Positions 47,797 to 59,683 of a stretch of DNA of 64,000 bases are shown here, piece by piece. The stretch is from Phlebopus portentosus (taxonomy: Eukaryota; Basidiomycota; Agaricomycetes; Boletales; Boletinellaceae), in NCBI GenBank assembly GCA_037892935.1, contig JAYXKI010000011.1, positions 310,001-374,000 of the forward strand, given 5' to 3'. The position numbers were made by a program, and so were the translations under genes. Within the stretch, counting starts at the first letter, position 1. Every line of letters starts with the position of its first letter. The notes beneath the pieces are model-generated. The model searched no databases. It was not told the DNA's origin and saw only the letters and a program-made list of their open reading frames with translations.

Positions 47797-48901
47797 ATGT
47801 ACGATATGGGCGGCTCTCAAGTAAGCCCATTCTTCCATCGTCTAGTATCCATATTTCTAATGCGAGTTTCCCTTCCGAATAGACGATTCCTCTGAATCAA
47901 CATAGTGCACCACAACCACTTATAATTTGTCAAGAATCAGGAAAGACTGTACGTGCAGTATTTCTTGGGTTTTATCTCGTGCCCTTAATCTGACATTCGT
48001 CCCTTTTTATGTTGACTGTAAAGTATCGACCCTTCACAAATCCGAAGAGAATTGAAAGCAATGACGCCAAGAGAGCTCGTGCGAGAGGGGTTCCAGATGA
48101 ATTCCTCCGGGTTATGGTCCCTTCGGAAGAGGTCGGTGTATTTTCATGAAGCGCTCGGTTGCTTGCTCTTACGTCGTACTCATACACTCTCAAACACAGG
48201 TGCCATCACCCAGATGGGAAGAAAGTACGAAGCCTGAGTTGAATACCGATGCCACTCCTCCATCATCTATCTCTCCAGGACGTGCACTAACCATTGCCGA
48301 CAAGTCTCCCGGTCGGCCAGAAAGTGCTCACCTTGAAGTGATCACGCCTACCTATGCGTGCTCCCCCTCATCTCCATATGCGTCTTCTTCTTCGCCCTGT
48401 ACTCCCCTATCTGTTTATAGCGCTTCATCAAGTTGCCACAACTCTTCGCCTTCATACCCTGCTACGGCGCCGTTGTCCTCTTCATATGGATATCAATACC
48501 CAACGGGGTCGACTGCAAGTACATTCCCTGCGATGCACTCCAGCACCCAAAATATTTTCCCTGGTGACTCATGTGTTACCGATAGTATCGAATGGCCCGG
48601 CATAGATCTAGAAGACCCAGCCGTCCTCGCTCAGGCACTCGAAATGTATGTCGCCGTGTCTCTATTGGCATGCTCTTCTTATTCACAAATATGACTGATG
48701 CTCAACAGAGTTCGAAAGATGAAGGTTGAAGAGATGGATCTGGATCTTGACCTTCTTCGTCCGGATCATGATATGGAACACGGAATAACCGCCTCGTCTG
48801 TGCATAATAACCGGGCTATATTTCAAGATGGGAATATCGTTGCTCCTCGCCCTCTCCCTTTGCACACATACCCTTTCGAGTTTCTCGATTACAAGCACTG
48901 A
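47797..48901 (+). CDS. Hypothetical Ser/Pro-rich protein, five exons
   Basis: Five exons (47797-47820, 47883-47948, 48024-48131, 48200-48645, 48709-48901) join exactly to 278 residues, which supports a real gene although I recognise no family. The N-terminus reads 'MYDMGGSQTIPLNQHSAPQP', then a basic block 'YRPFTNPKRIESNDAKRARA' with 'VPDEFLRVMVPSEE'. A Ser/Tyr/Pro-rich middle follows ('SPSSPYASSSSPCTPLSVYS'), then an acidic helix 'IEWPGIDLEDPAVLAQALE' and 'VEEMDLDLDLLRPDHDMEHG', ending 'YPFEFLDYKH'. Basic and acidic modules with a disordered linker suggest a nuclear regulator, which is inference only. The first exon is just 24 bases long. Confidence 0.65.
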
Positions 48902-49209
48902 ATCTTTATTTATAGTTGCGAGATTATTGGCTACGCATTTCGTTGTATAACCCTTTCATAGAATTACCTTCCACGCAAATTTCACTTTTTCAAATCAGTC
49001 TGTTATACTTCTTGAGTAAAATTTACGCATCAAATCGAGGTCCGGTAACAAGTTTGAGCGGCACATCTCTTGAATTGTACATCACTCCAAAAAGTTCGCA
49101 TACACAGACACATCAAATTCCTAGGTAGTACATTTTGATTTTGTTTTCCTTCTTCAACTGTCCTTCATGCTTTAGGCTTCAATCTCAAGACGCTTCGCGC
49201 GACGAGAGC

Positions 49210-49983
49210 TCAAATGGTACCAGAGTTGGCGATGGTGACCTTGGCTTTGGGCGTGCCGGACTGAGAACCGAGAGATTCGATCTGCTTGACAAGCTCCTTG
49301 CCTTCAACGACCTCACCTAGAGAGTAAGACCACAAGTCAGTTTCATTATGCAATAAAAGCACGTGGTTATCCAAAAATGGAAATCGGATATGATGGTAGC
49401 AAAATGGGGTTGGAAATGTAAGTGGAGGGAAGAAAGCGTACCGAAGACGACGTGCTTGCCGTCGAGCCAAGACGTTATGACAGTGGTAATGAAGAACTGA
49501 GAGCCGTTGGTGTTCGGGCCAGCATTGGCCATGGAGAGTAGGAATGGGCGGTCGTGCTTGAGCTTGAAGTTCTCATCTGTTCGTCCACCAACGATTAGCT
49601 CCGCGTCCTCGGATAGTATCACAGAGCGAGGGATGAGCGTACCTTGGAACTTCTCGCCGTAGATCGACTTGCCACCGGTACCGTTGCCACGCGTGAAGTC
49701 GCCACCCTGGAGCATGAACTGCGGGATGATACGGTGGAAGCTGGAGCCGGCGTAGCCATAGCCGAGCTCGCCTGTTGTGAGCTCACGGAAGTTTTTCGCG
49801 GTCTTGGGAACGACGTCGTCGAAGAGCTTGAAGACGATGCGCCCAGCGGGCTGGTCGTTGATAGTGATGTCGAACTACAATCCAAACGCAGAAAGAAGAG
49901 TGGATATATGCGTCAGTATCTGTACGAAGCTGCGCGCAGATGGCACACAATATTGGCAAAGCACATACAAATACGTTGGACAT
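49210..49983 (-). CDS. CPR1: Cyclophilin A, peptidyl-prolyl cis-trans isomerase
   Basis: A cytosolic single-domain cyclophilin that catalyses proline isomerisation and is the cyclosporin A receptor. Four exons (49969-49983, 49643-49874, 49442-49576, 49210-49316) join to 162 residues. The signature is complete: '[20 protein letters not shown]', '[20 protein letters not shown]' with the catalytic Arg, '[17 protein letters not shown]', the cyclosporin-binding Trp in '[12 protein letters not shown]', and '[12 protein letters not shown]'. No targeting peptide or extra domain is present, and the length is normal for cyclophilin A. The first exon is only 15 bases ('MSNVF'). Confidence 0.95.
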
Positions 49984-50567
49984 GACTGCAGTTGGTCAGA
50001 TGGGCAGGAGACGGTTGGTGGTGGTGGTGGTTGGAATGAGAGAACAGAGAAGGAATGCCCCTCGATTCTTATTCTCCAAGATCGTTGCTGTGTTTGGGAG
50101 TGATTATCGATTGGGGCCGATTAGATCAGTCGGCGGATTATGCAAGCAAAAAGTGGCGCTCCTTCCGGCCCAATGAAGGCTTTTATGGCAAACCCTCATC
50201 TTCACCTGATCTCTCGTGTGTATCGCATGATGCGTTCCGAGGGAACAAGTGTCCGAGGGGGAATAAGTGGTCATAGCAGCAGCGTTTACAAGTTGCGTCC
50301 TTGCCTTGGTAGGTTTGAGCGTCTATCTAATATAATATAATCTATAAGCCAAAATCTGAAATAATATCAATTAGCTTGTCTGCAGTAGGCAAACGTGCTT
50401 TGTGATTGTCAAGTGGCCTGAGACGAACGTTTGCGGGTTCTTCCTAAGAAGTGCAGTCGAAGTTAGATAGAAGTGGCTGACACCGCATGGTTTAGGCGCA
50501 TCTAGACGGTCCGCAAAACCTACCGTCAATATATATAACATAACATATTCTGAACAAGTCTGGTACG
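49984..50567. other. Divergent promoter region, cyclophilin / phosphoesterase
   Basis: About 580 bases between divergent genes, including a short (GGT)n-like tract near 50010-50032. It presumably holds both promoters. No gene is seen. Confidence 0.45.
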
Positions 50568-52486
50568 ATGCCCATAATCGTTATGCCAGCTGAGTTACTC
50601 TCTACGGCTGTCGTCTTTGGCCTCTATTTCGCAACTAGGTTTGCTGATGTCGTCAGCGCAATCGCTCTGGGTACGATCAGAGACACGCTTTGATAGCTTA
50701 CTAATGCGCGTTTATTTGTTCCGAATTTGTGGTTCTAGATAGGACACCAAGGGCCAACCTAGACCCGTATCCTGGAAGGCCCCGAGTGACGTTCAATTCT
50801 GATGGGACATTCAAAATTGTATGAGAACAATATCTTCGTCACTTTGCCTTGAACTGTCTGATGTCCTACTTTCTAAGACGGTCTTCTCGGACTTGCACTT
50901 TGGCGAGAACCCATGGGACGATTGGGGACCTGAACAAGACGTAAACAGCCTACAACTCATGCGGACTGTTTTGGCAGATGAGATGCCCGACTATGTGTAA
51001 GTTGACGCTTTTATACCTTCTAGCAATCAACAGAACCATTGTTCAGAGTCCTAAATGGAGATCTAATCACCGGAGAGAGTAAATATTGCCATTTCAACAT
51101 CACTGAAATATCATCACCCATCCATATCGACCTCCCATTTTTAAAGATACCTTCCGCGAAAATTCAACAAAGCTCATAGACGAGATTATGGCTCCTATCA
51201 ATGAAGCCGGTGTCAAGTTCTCGTCCACTCATGGAGTACGTCTTCTCAATCCAATATTTCGGTGAACCGTCATGCTTTCCTTACGTCATTCACAGAATCA
51301 TGATAATCAAGCGAACATAACTCACCTCGAAGAGATACAACGAGAACTATTAGTTGCACCGAATAGCTACACGCGTCTCGCTCCTCCGGGTGTCGGGGGT
51401 GAGGAAGGCCCAGGAAATTATTGGGTTCCCGTACGTTCTTGCGCTGAAAAAGTACTTACAGTATATTCAACATCATTATTAGGTTTATACGAAAGACACA
51501 GGTCGGTTACAACCTAATAGCGAAGATTTCAAGTCCTGAGGATACGCATAACATCGTAGATCCGGCTCCTTCGCTTATTTTATGGTTCTTTGACTCTCGG
51601 GGTTCGTATTTCGTATAATTCCGATTCTTTGAACTAAAGCTGTCTACTTTGATTTCGTCGTGTCTCAAAGGTGGATTTGCAGAGGGCTCAGGAACTACGC
51701 CAGTTCCTGACTGGGTTGATTCCTCTGTCACCGATTGGATCAAAAGCGAAACAGAAGCTATGAATTCGGCCTGGGGTCCTGCAGAAGAAAGGAGTGCAAT
51801 TGCATTCGTTCATATACCGCCGTGAGTATCGTGTATCATCTATTGTTTTGGGGATATTCAAAACCCTTTTCTCGATGTGATAGGCATGCCATTCAAGCTT
51901 TACAGTCTGGCTTGGACAGTGTCCGGAATCCAGGGCTAAACGGTAATAAATTCATCGGGGATATTTTATGACAAGCACGGCTATTTTCTTATAAACCCTT
52001 TTAGCGGACGTCCTTGGCTCAGGCTCAACGCAAGCGACGACGAACTCCGCTGACAACGGGAAAGACGACCCGTTCTGGTCGACGTTGAATGCAAATGTTA
52101 AGAATTTGCATGCAGTTATCTCTGGACATGGTGCGGCTTCAGCAACGAGTGCCTTCCATTCACAGGAACATTTGCTGATGATATTCCGACCTACTAGATC
52201 ATGGCAATGAATGGTGCGTCCGTGAGCCGACGCAGAACGTGATCTTCTGCTTCGATAAACACTCCGGGTAGGTCTTGGTTTCTTAACTCCAGACCTCGGT
52301 CTAGTCAATATTAACCGATACTATTCGCAATCAAGGTACGGTGGTTACTCAGGCGTGGGCTGGGGACACGGCGTACGGAATATCATCGTCCAGTCTCCCG
52401 ACCCGAGCAGCGCGCTTGACACGTGGATCCGTTTGGAAGACGGAGAAACGCGAGCCAGAGTCTTGCTTGATCAGAACTATCATTAA
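50568..52486 (+). CDS. Calcineurin-like metallophosphoesterase (Dcr2-like)
   Basis: A dinuclear-metal phosphoesterase related to fungal Dcr2/phosphatase-like secreted or membrane-anchored enzymes. The ATG at 50568 starts a hydrophobic N-terminal segment ('[20 protein letters not shown]'), probably a signal anchor. Metal motifs appear in order: '[11 protein letters not shown]' (DxH), '[11 protein letters not shown]' (GD), 'STHGNHDNQA' (GNHD), 'AFVHIPPHAI' (H) and 'VISGHDHGNEWC' (GHxH). The C-terminus is '[17 protein letters not shown]' followed by '[18 protein letters not shown]'. About ten introns of 50-75 bases all splice in phase, so the gene reads as intact. The substrate is unknown. Confidence 0.88.
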
Positions 52487-52843
52487 CTTGGTGTGGTTCT
52501 CACTCACACAGAGTAGCAAAGCCAAGGTGTTATTCGAGTTCAGTTTTTCTCGGGATCGATACGTGTGGAACGGGCCTATTATATTTTCTTGCATATGTTT
52601 AGGTGTGATGTACTTCTTTGCGATTCGCCAAATGTTAATACTAGCAGAAGATTTTTTTTTAAAATTCTTATCTGATGCGATTCAGTGACGTAATCTAATG
52701 GTCGATCAGCACAAATACAGCACATACTTTGTTTGGAAGGAGAGCAGATCATCTCTCGGAACGACAACAACCGCATTGATTGGAGTCAACCCCGGCGATC
52801 ATCACTAACTACATGCACTTGACTCGAACGCGAAAAATTAACA
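52487..52843. other. Intergenic region upstream of LTN1
   Basis: About 360 bases holding the phosphoesterase 3' UTR and the LTN1 promoter. It contains a T-run near 52653. No gene is seen. Confidence 0.45.
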
Positions 52844-55800
52844 ATGCCCAAAGGCCAGAAATCCTCCGCTACTTCAGCAACGCGCAAGAAACACGCGAGG
52901 AAAGCGGCAGGAGATGCGAAGCAAGAGCTGCCTTTGCCCAAGGAGAAGAAGAAGGAGAAAGGCAAAAATAAGAAAGAGCCTCGCGTCAAGGTCTTCATTG
53001 CGCCCACCAAGCCTGCTCCTATCCGCCCAGATCCACTTGATAGCCTTGGAATTGCGAAGCGACTCCACCCAGATCTACTAGTTATCCTGAGACGGCTAGC
53101 GAAGAAGGATTCTGTCACGAAACGAAAAGCACTCGAGGAGTTTCAAAGTGGTTGGGTAGAGAGAGCCCTCAGGGATTCAGACGATGAAGGTGGAATCGTT
53201 GAATCGATGTTGCAGACGGCGCTACCTGTCTGGGTGCGTTGCTTGCCCTTACCCAATTCGGGAGTATTTCTAATGTGTCGACCAGTTGCATCACCTTCCG
53301 TCATTGCTCTTGAGCGCCTCTCGCCGAATAAGATTGCTTGCTGCCACAATTCATACATCACTACTTCGTATACAGTCAATTCACGAACAAGTGATGTACT
53401 TTCTAAATGAATCGGGGGATGCTGCGCAGGCTGAAGGCGTTCTGGGAAGCTGGTCCATGGCTTCGGAAGATGTCGATCGGTCAATTGCGATTCAGGCAAG
53501 GAAAGGATGGGACCTCGTCTTTTCAGGTGTAGAAATGGATAACACCTCATTAAGTCTTCTTCTTCTTTCGCGAAGCGCGCTCTCTTTGATCCAATAGCGC
53601 TATATATGGACCTGAACCCTGTTCAACCTACATTCGCGCCACAGCTTCCTGCACATGCTTCTCCACGAAACAAAGCAGCCGCTAAGCGACCTCCGATACA
53701 ACCTGCTGTAGACGAAGACTCTTTTCCACGCAAACAAGACGAGGAGGAAGAGAGTGAAAGCGATCGCAAAGGGAGGTTACGCGTTGGTGCATTGGGCGTT
53801 CTCAGATGGATCCTAGGTTTGTAAACTATTGTCTTCTATACTCTTAAACTGACATGCTTTAGAGAAAGAGAAAGTCTCGATTCAAGACCAACTTTCTGAG
53901 CTTCTTGCATCTCCGCTATTTTGGACGGGCCTATACTATGGCCCATCGCCACCGTTTTGCAGTATACATTCCTCGTCTGGTTTCATCGGTGACGAACAAC
54001 CTATCGTTCGTAAAACTGCGTGGGGTGTCTTACGAAACCTTCTCAGGTTTCATAACGGTACTTCCTTTTTCATTATAGCAGGCAGCGTTTAACTGACTAA
54101 TTCTAAGCATACGTGCAAAACACCCTTCTTCACGTTTTAAGTTCCGCAGTCCTCAGGTCTGCATGGGTTGAACCTGATTCAAATGTCAGAGCAAGCATTT
54201 GGGAACCACTTCTCAAGTTTTTGACTCGTATGTGTCTCCGACATTTCAGTGGGAATGTCGCATCTAATCGATTTCATTGAAGAGTATCCGACGTGCTGGG
54301 ATATAGACCTTGCTTCAGTCGCGTCTAAGGAAGACGAAGATGAAGAAGGTAGTGAAGAAGAGTCTGATCACGATGATACCTTAGAAAATGATGACGGGAT
54401 AGCGAGAGTTCTTGTGCCGTCCTCGACGCAATCAGAGGCATTTCGCGAGTTCCTCACCTTCTTGTCACTGGGGTGCTATGGCTCCCCTGCTCAAGGATAC
54501 CCGACTGTGGTGATCATCCTCTCCACAATTCCTCCTTCCGTGAGATAATCTGTTTCCATGAATAGATGTACTTGTCTGATACAGGCGTTCTTGGTTTATA
54601 GATGATCGGCAGAGAACCAGAGACATGGACCGACTTCGTCACGTCTTTCTGGGCAGCACTCGATGGCAGAGCATTTACATCGATTGCGGCGGAACGCGCT
54701 GCAGGCTCAGCCGCATTTCTGAGTGCCTTAATTGAATGTGTTATTTTACTTGTGAAGCGCTCTCGAGCCTTCTCGGAACGTACATTTGGCGATGATAGAC
54801 GACATGGGGTAGCGGCTTTCGTGAGACAGCAGTTCGACAGAGTATGGGAGGAGCTTGTGAAGGATCGACTGCGGATGCAGAGCACTGCTGCTGGTAAAGT
54901 GCTTGCTCGTGCATTTGCAGCCTTGGAATCCTTGAACGAGTGTGAGTCTTCAGCACCCCTGTCCCAAAAACTCATATTGACCTTCAATGTCCCGCCAGCT
55001 CTGTTTGCGGCGGCATGGGAGCCGATGGCTCTAAGCATAACATCTTCATGTTCTCCTCAACAAACCGAGACTGCCAGTGTTAACTCCAAGCGGTTCTCGA
55101 TCCAAATATCTTTGCTCAAGGGACTTTGGGAAGAAAGTCAAGACGCCAAGGAAGCGACCTGGACTAAGGCTATCTCAACACTTATTTGTACTACAGCTAG
55201 CGTCCTTATCGAACAAACGGGAGAACAGCTTGAAAGCGTTAGAAAATGCAGGCTAAGACCTGCTGACGTGACGGCGCCGCAGCGCCTTGCAGAACTGCTC
55301 AGTCATTTCAGCAGTCTTATCTTTGGCAATTCTGATTTGTCGTCTGTGAGCATCCCAATAATATCATTGAAGCTTGAGGAGTACTGACCGATTCCTTCCT
55401 AGCGGATCGACACGTTAATGCACCGCAATATTATGTCTATCCTTCGTTCGGAGCCGGCTATGCAGCTCTGTCTGGTCTTCCTTTCTCGACGTGGAGATGA
55501 TACTGCTTGTCTATCGCTCTGGCGCAACATATTGAAAACCATCTCGTCTGACTTGAACCTTCAGGAGGAAGTTCTTCCCCTGCTTGTCAGTGCCGCAGAG
55601 AAAGGCGATTTGTCGAGTAGGCTGAGACCGGAGGACGGCGAAATGGACAGTGTCGCAATTGGTCTTGTTGCAGACGTTCTCGACGTTGAGAGCGGACGGG
55701 ATACCGAATTTCGACGTACCCTATTGAAACGGCTCCTTGGAACCCCGCGTAAGCAGAGATACCGATTTAGAAGAGAATGCTTTGTCTTGACAATCTCCTT

Positions 55801-58800
55801 AGACTTCTTCCTGTCGCCGCGGACGGCATCGAGTCTATTACATCGCATCGCCAATGCTTTCTCCGAGAGCTCAAGGGTTCTCATGCACGACTCGAGCTCA
55901 CCGGGATCTCTCGCTTCTTTGCGCAGTCCGTTGGTGCTGCTAAGCTCTGTGATTGAGGCGCGTCCTGACGTGGCGCTATCGCCTGATATTCGTGGATCGC
56001 TTCCGGACCTATTTGTCTTTGGGCATGCATTGCCCCGCACCGAGCTTCTATCGAGCGAAGCGAAAGCTCTCTGCTTGCAAGCAAGGCAGATGTGGTCGAC
56101 CGCACTTTCTGAGGACCAGATGGATTCAGAGCAAAGGGACGACTTACTCTCATCCGTTCGCTCTTTACTCCGCGATTTGATTGTCGATGTTCATAGTCGC
56201 GTCTCGTACGTTCCATTATGTGCTTTTCGGTCAGCTCGGTCTATTAGCTAACGCATGCATCTTGCAGACCTGAAGCTGTACTGCAGATTATTGCAGAAGG
56301 ACACGCAGGAACGTCAATCGATCTGCTCCAGGACCTCTTCCCTTCGCAAGAGGTGCTTGAAGATAGGCTTCGAGATTTGCCTTCGAACCCAATAGATGCT
56401 GCTCTGGCTATTGTGGACCCTCTGATCCCACCACCTTCTCTATGGCATGACGACACGATAGAGCATTCGGATCAGCCAAGCGACCGAACTGGAATGTTCG
56501 AATATTCAAGAATCGTCAATGCACTGCTTGTTGCCGCAACTGATAATCGGGATCTCGTGCGACAAAACATTTGGCTGCTCCGACATTTCTTGATTCTTAC
56601 GCTAGCTGCATCGGAGCGGCAAATGGTACCCTCGGCTATCTCGGGATATTTCTCACATGACGTCGCTCCTGATGTGTTACAGGAAATTGCGACGCGAGCA
56701 AAGGCGCTTACTGCCTTCCTGCTTTCGGAGACTTACGACGAAGAGTGGCATACAGAGATCGTTAGAACATTCGTTACCGGGAAGGACAGGCTTGCTTGGA
56801 ACAGGGACCCCTTTTCATTCGTCGTCGATTTACTGAAATTAGCTACCAAGGACAATGGCCTACGGGAGTCTCGGGTGCTTTATATGGTATTACGGCATTT
56901 ACTGAATGGGGCTGTCACCAGCGGCGCTGAACAATGGATGACTTTGGCGAGGCGAATAGAAAAACAAGGTCGGTGTAATTGACTCGGTACTATCTGACTT
57001 GGGTCATTAAACTGCACATTCTCTAGCTTCTCGCGCAACATTGGTGATCATTCGTGCAGTGAACGAGAGCGGACTCGAACCTCCTAGCTTAGATCACTAC
57101 CGGAATGCAGTCGCCGCAGAAATGTTGGGTGTCCCTGCATCAAGAGCTGATACGGATGGACTTGCGTTGTTACATCGTCTGGCACTCGCCGCTCCAGACG
57201 CAGATTCTGACACCATTTTTCTCCTCAGAACCGTGCTGTCCGTCTTATGAAGACCTGTCAGGGATGGGTCGAGTCAGATGAGGGAGTCAGCGAAGATGTC
57301 GAAAGCGAGATGACGCTGGTATTCCAGTATCTGGCTCCAATACTTCAGAATGTACCTGGTGCACACTGGGACTTCATTTTCGACGTTACTGAAAATAACT
57401 TAGAGGTACGTTACACTCCGGCCTTTCGTCTGTCAGACAGTGACGTATCTTATGGCGATAGAATTGTTCGTTTACGGAGCCGTCGACTCTCGTAGCTCTC
57501 TCACGGACGCTAAAGCTTGTTCTTATTGTTCAAGATTTATGTAGAACGAACAAATCTTTACGTGCGGTCTGGACCGAGCGAGAGAAACCGATCCTCACAC
57601 TTGTCCGAGATGTCGTGCAAAATGCTTCTGGTATGCATCAGCTTCTGACCGGCTGGGCTCAATCAAATATCCCATATACTAATCTATTTCGCAAGGGAAA
57701 CCTTTGTCCGCATCGGTGCCGAGGTCGGTCTGCTGGAACACGGCTTTAACTATTGTCCAGAATTTGCCAGATTCGCTTATAGACCATGAGTCACTACCGA
57801 AGGTGTGTCGCGTTCAATGCAGCTACTCAGACCTTCATTCATTGATTCTCGGATTTAGATGGCCCACCTAATACTAGATCCCTCGTCGGAAGTGGCAAAA
57901 ATGTCCTACTCCTTATTATTCAAAGCAGCACAAAAGTGGACTGAATATCTTGTCGTGGAAGCTGGAGTTGATACTTCATCTGAGACGGCAAAATACGAGA
58001 TACCAGTAGAGCTTGTGCGGGTCCTAGAATCCGCATTACAACCTGACGACAGTACAGAGCCTGTAAGTCGGGTATGCTAGCAGATGCATTTCGAAAGCAA
58101 TTCACGATCGCCTTTAGAACATTTTTGCGTACCTGCTCGGCTGGACGATAGTGTTTGACCTTTTCGATAATGCTGTGAGTATAATACAGTTATTTTCTGA
58201 ATTCACAGCTCGACGTTCATATCTCGTTATTCTTGCAGTCGCTTCGCGTCAAAATGAGCTACGCTACCCAGCTTCGTGACTTAGACTTGATCGGGTCAAG
58301 CTTCCTTCCCTTTATATTTGATTTGCTCGAACTATACGGTGGAAGGAGCAGGCCTTTCCCTCTTGAGGCGTGGTCTGTGGAAGAATACTACGTGCAATGT
58401 GGGTCGCATCATACTGTTATATTAAGCTTATTTTGACTCGGTCGTAGTTTACGACCCTGATTCCCTCCTCAGTCCTAGACTTTTCGCCGCGCACCTCTTC
58501 TATCGAGCTCTGCTTAACGTCCCTTCCCTTATTGCCAACTGGTGGGCTGCTTGCAAAGACCGCCAGCTGCTGACGTCTGTCACGAATCTCACAACGAAAT
58601 ATTATTCACCAGTCCTGATAGCTGCTGAATTGCGACATATTAAGGATCCAGAAGGTGTCGCCGAACTGTCAGGAGAGAACTGGAGTATCAAAGTCGCCGC
58701 TGGGATAGGTGAAGTCAGTGCTGCATATACTGTTGATGAACAAGTCATGGAGATTGCTGTGCGATTACCGCCTGATTACCCGCTTCATGGCATTGAGGTA

Positions 58801-59277
58801 CGCGACGTGCAGAAACTTGGTGTTGATGAGAAACGGTGGCGCGGGTGGCTTCTCGCAGTGCAACAGATCGTCTCTTCTCAGGTTCGCTCTTTTTGATCAC
58901 TCAAGGAGAAATTGATGATCGATACATTACCCAGAATGGTCGAATTGTGGATGGCCTGAGCATGTTCAAGAAGAATGTGACCCATCATTTCGAGAACCAG
59001 ACTGAATGCGCGATCTGTTATTCGTACGTTCGAGTTGATTAAGACCCTATATCCGTTCTTCTGATATTCCATCCCTTTCAGAATTATCAGCGTCACAGAG
59101 TTGGCTCTACCGAAGAAACGCTGCAAGACATGCAAAAACAAATTCCATTCTGGTTGTTTATTCAAGGTGCGATTGTCTCGCTGTAGAACTCTGGTGCATC
59201 AGGCTAACCACCATGCTTAGTGGTTCAACACGAGCCATACATCTTCCTGCCCACTATGCCGCTCGGATTTCATTTAA
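52844..59277 (+). CDS. LTN1: Listerin E3 ubiquitin ligase (ribosome quality control)
   Basis: The E3 ligase of the ribosome-associated quality control complex, which ubiquitinates nascent chains on stalled 60S subunits. The ATG at 52844 gives a Lys-rich leader, then the conserved N-terminal 'SLGIAKRLHPDLLVILRRLA' and 'KKDSVTKRKALEEF' region. A long HEAT/ARM-like solenoid is spread over about 18 exons, with Listerin landmarks 'YMDLNPVQP', 'GDEQPIVRKTAWGVLRNLL' and 'GCYGSPAQGYPTVVIILSTI'. The C-terminus has an RWD-like part ('PPDYPLHGIEVRD') and a RING-CH finger: 'CAICYS', 'SVTELALPKKRCKTCKNKF', '[20 protein letters not shown]', ending at 59277. At 53566-53568 one T seems to be missing between 'NTSLSLLL' and 'SFAKRALFDP'; a 41-base intron with a poor donor (GTCTTT) is the alternative. 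Overall length is about 1,700 residues, normal for the family. Confidence 0.9.
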
Positions 59278-59683
59278 AGGAAAATAATTGTAGCTTAGAC
59301 ATCGCTTGATATTAATTGATACGATGTAGCCGTACTGATACTCATGATCAAATTGTACAAAAAAAGCGTAACTCTCCTTCCAGAAGCTAGATGTACATGT
59401 ATATACCCTTCGCTGTTGATCAGCAAGGCTTTCCGCGCACCCAGACACTACTGTTCAGGGCGTACAAAAAAGGACAGAAGTGAAAAGTGGAAACGCAATT
59501 GACACCGGAAATTACATTTGCATATGTGCTAATAAGTCAGAGTTGAGATGCAACATTGATTATGCGAGCAATGAAAGCGAAGGATGAAAACATGCACGAA
59601 AGCCAGGAGAGGTGTGAGGAAGAGATTATCGGACCATGTATCGCCGATTGCAAGACCAAGAGTGAAGCAGAGAAAAAGAGGTT
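59278..59683. other. Convergent intergenic region
   Basis: About 400 bases of AT-rich 3' UTR-like sequence between the LTN1 and kinase 3' ends. No gene is seen. Confidence 0.45.

Noticed and set aside
54228..54285. A possible 22-base intron in LTN1 (GTATGT...TTTCAG) that keeps the frame
   Set aside because: A 55-base intron from the same donor to the AAG at the end of ATTGAAG, with CTAAT as a possible branch site, also keeps the frame. It joins 'LLKFLT' directly to 'YPTCWDI', which fits the family better and matches local intron lengths.
54514..55038. A 174-codon open frame antisense to LTN1
   Set aside because: It is opposite a Listerin exon, with no motif or splice structure.
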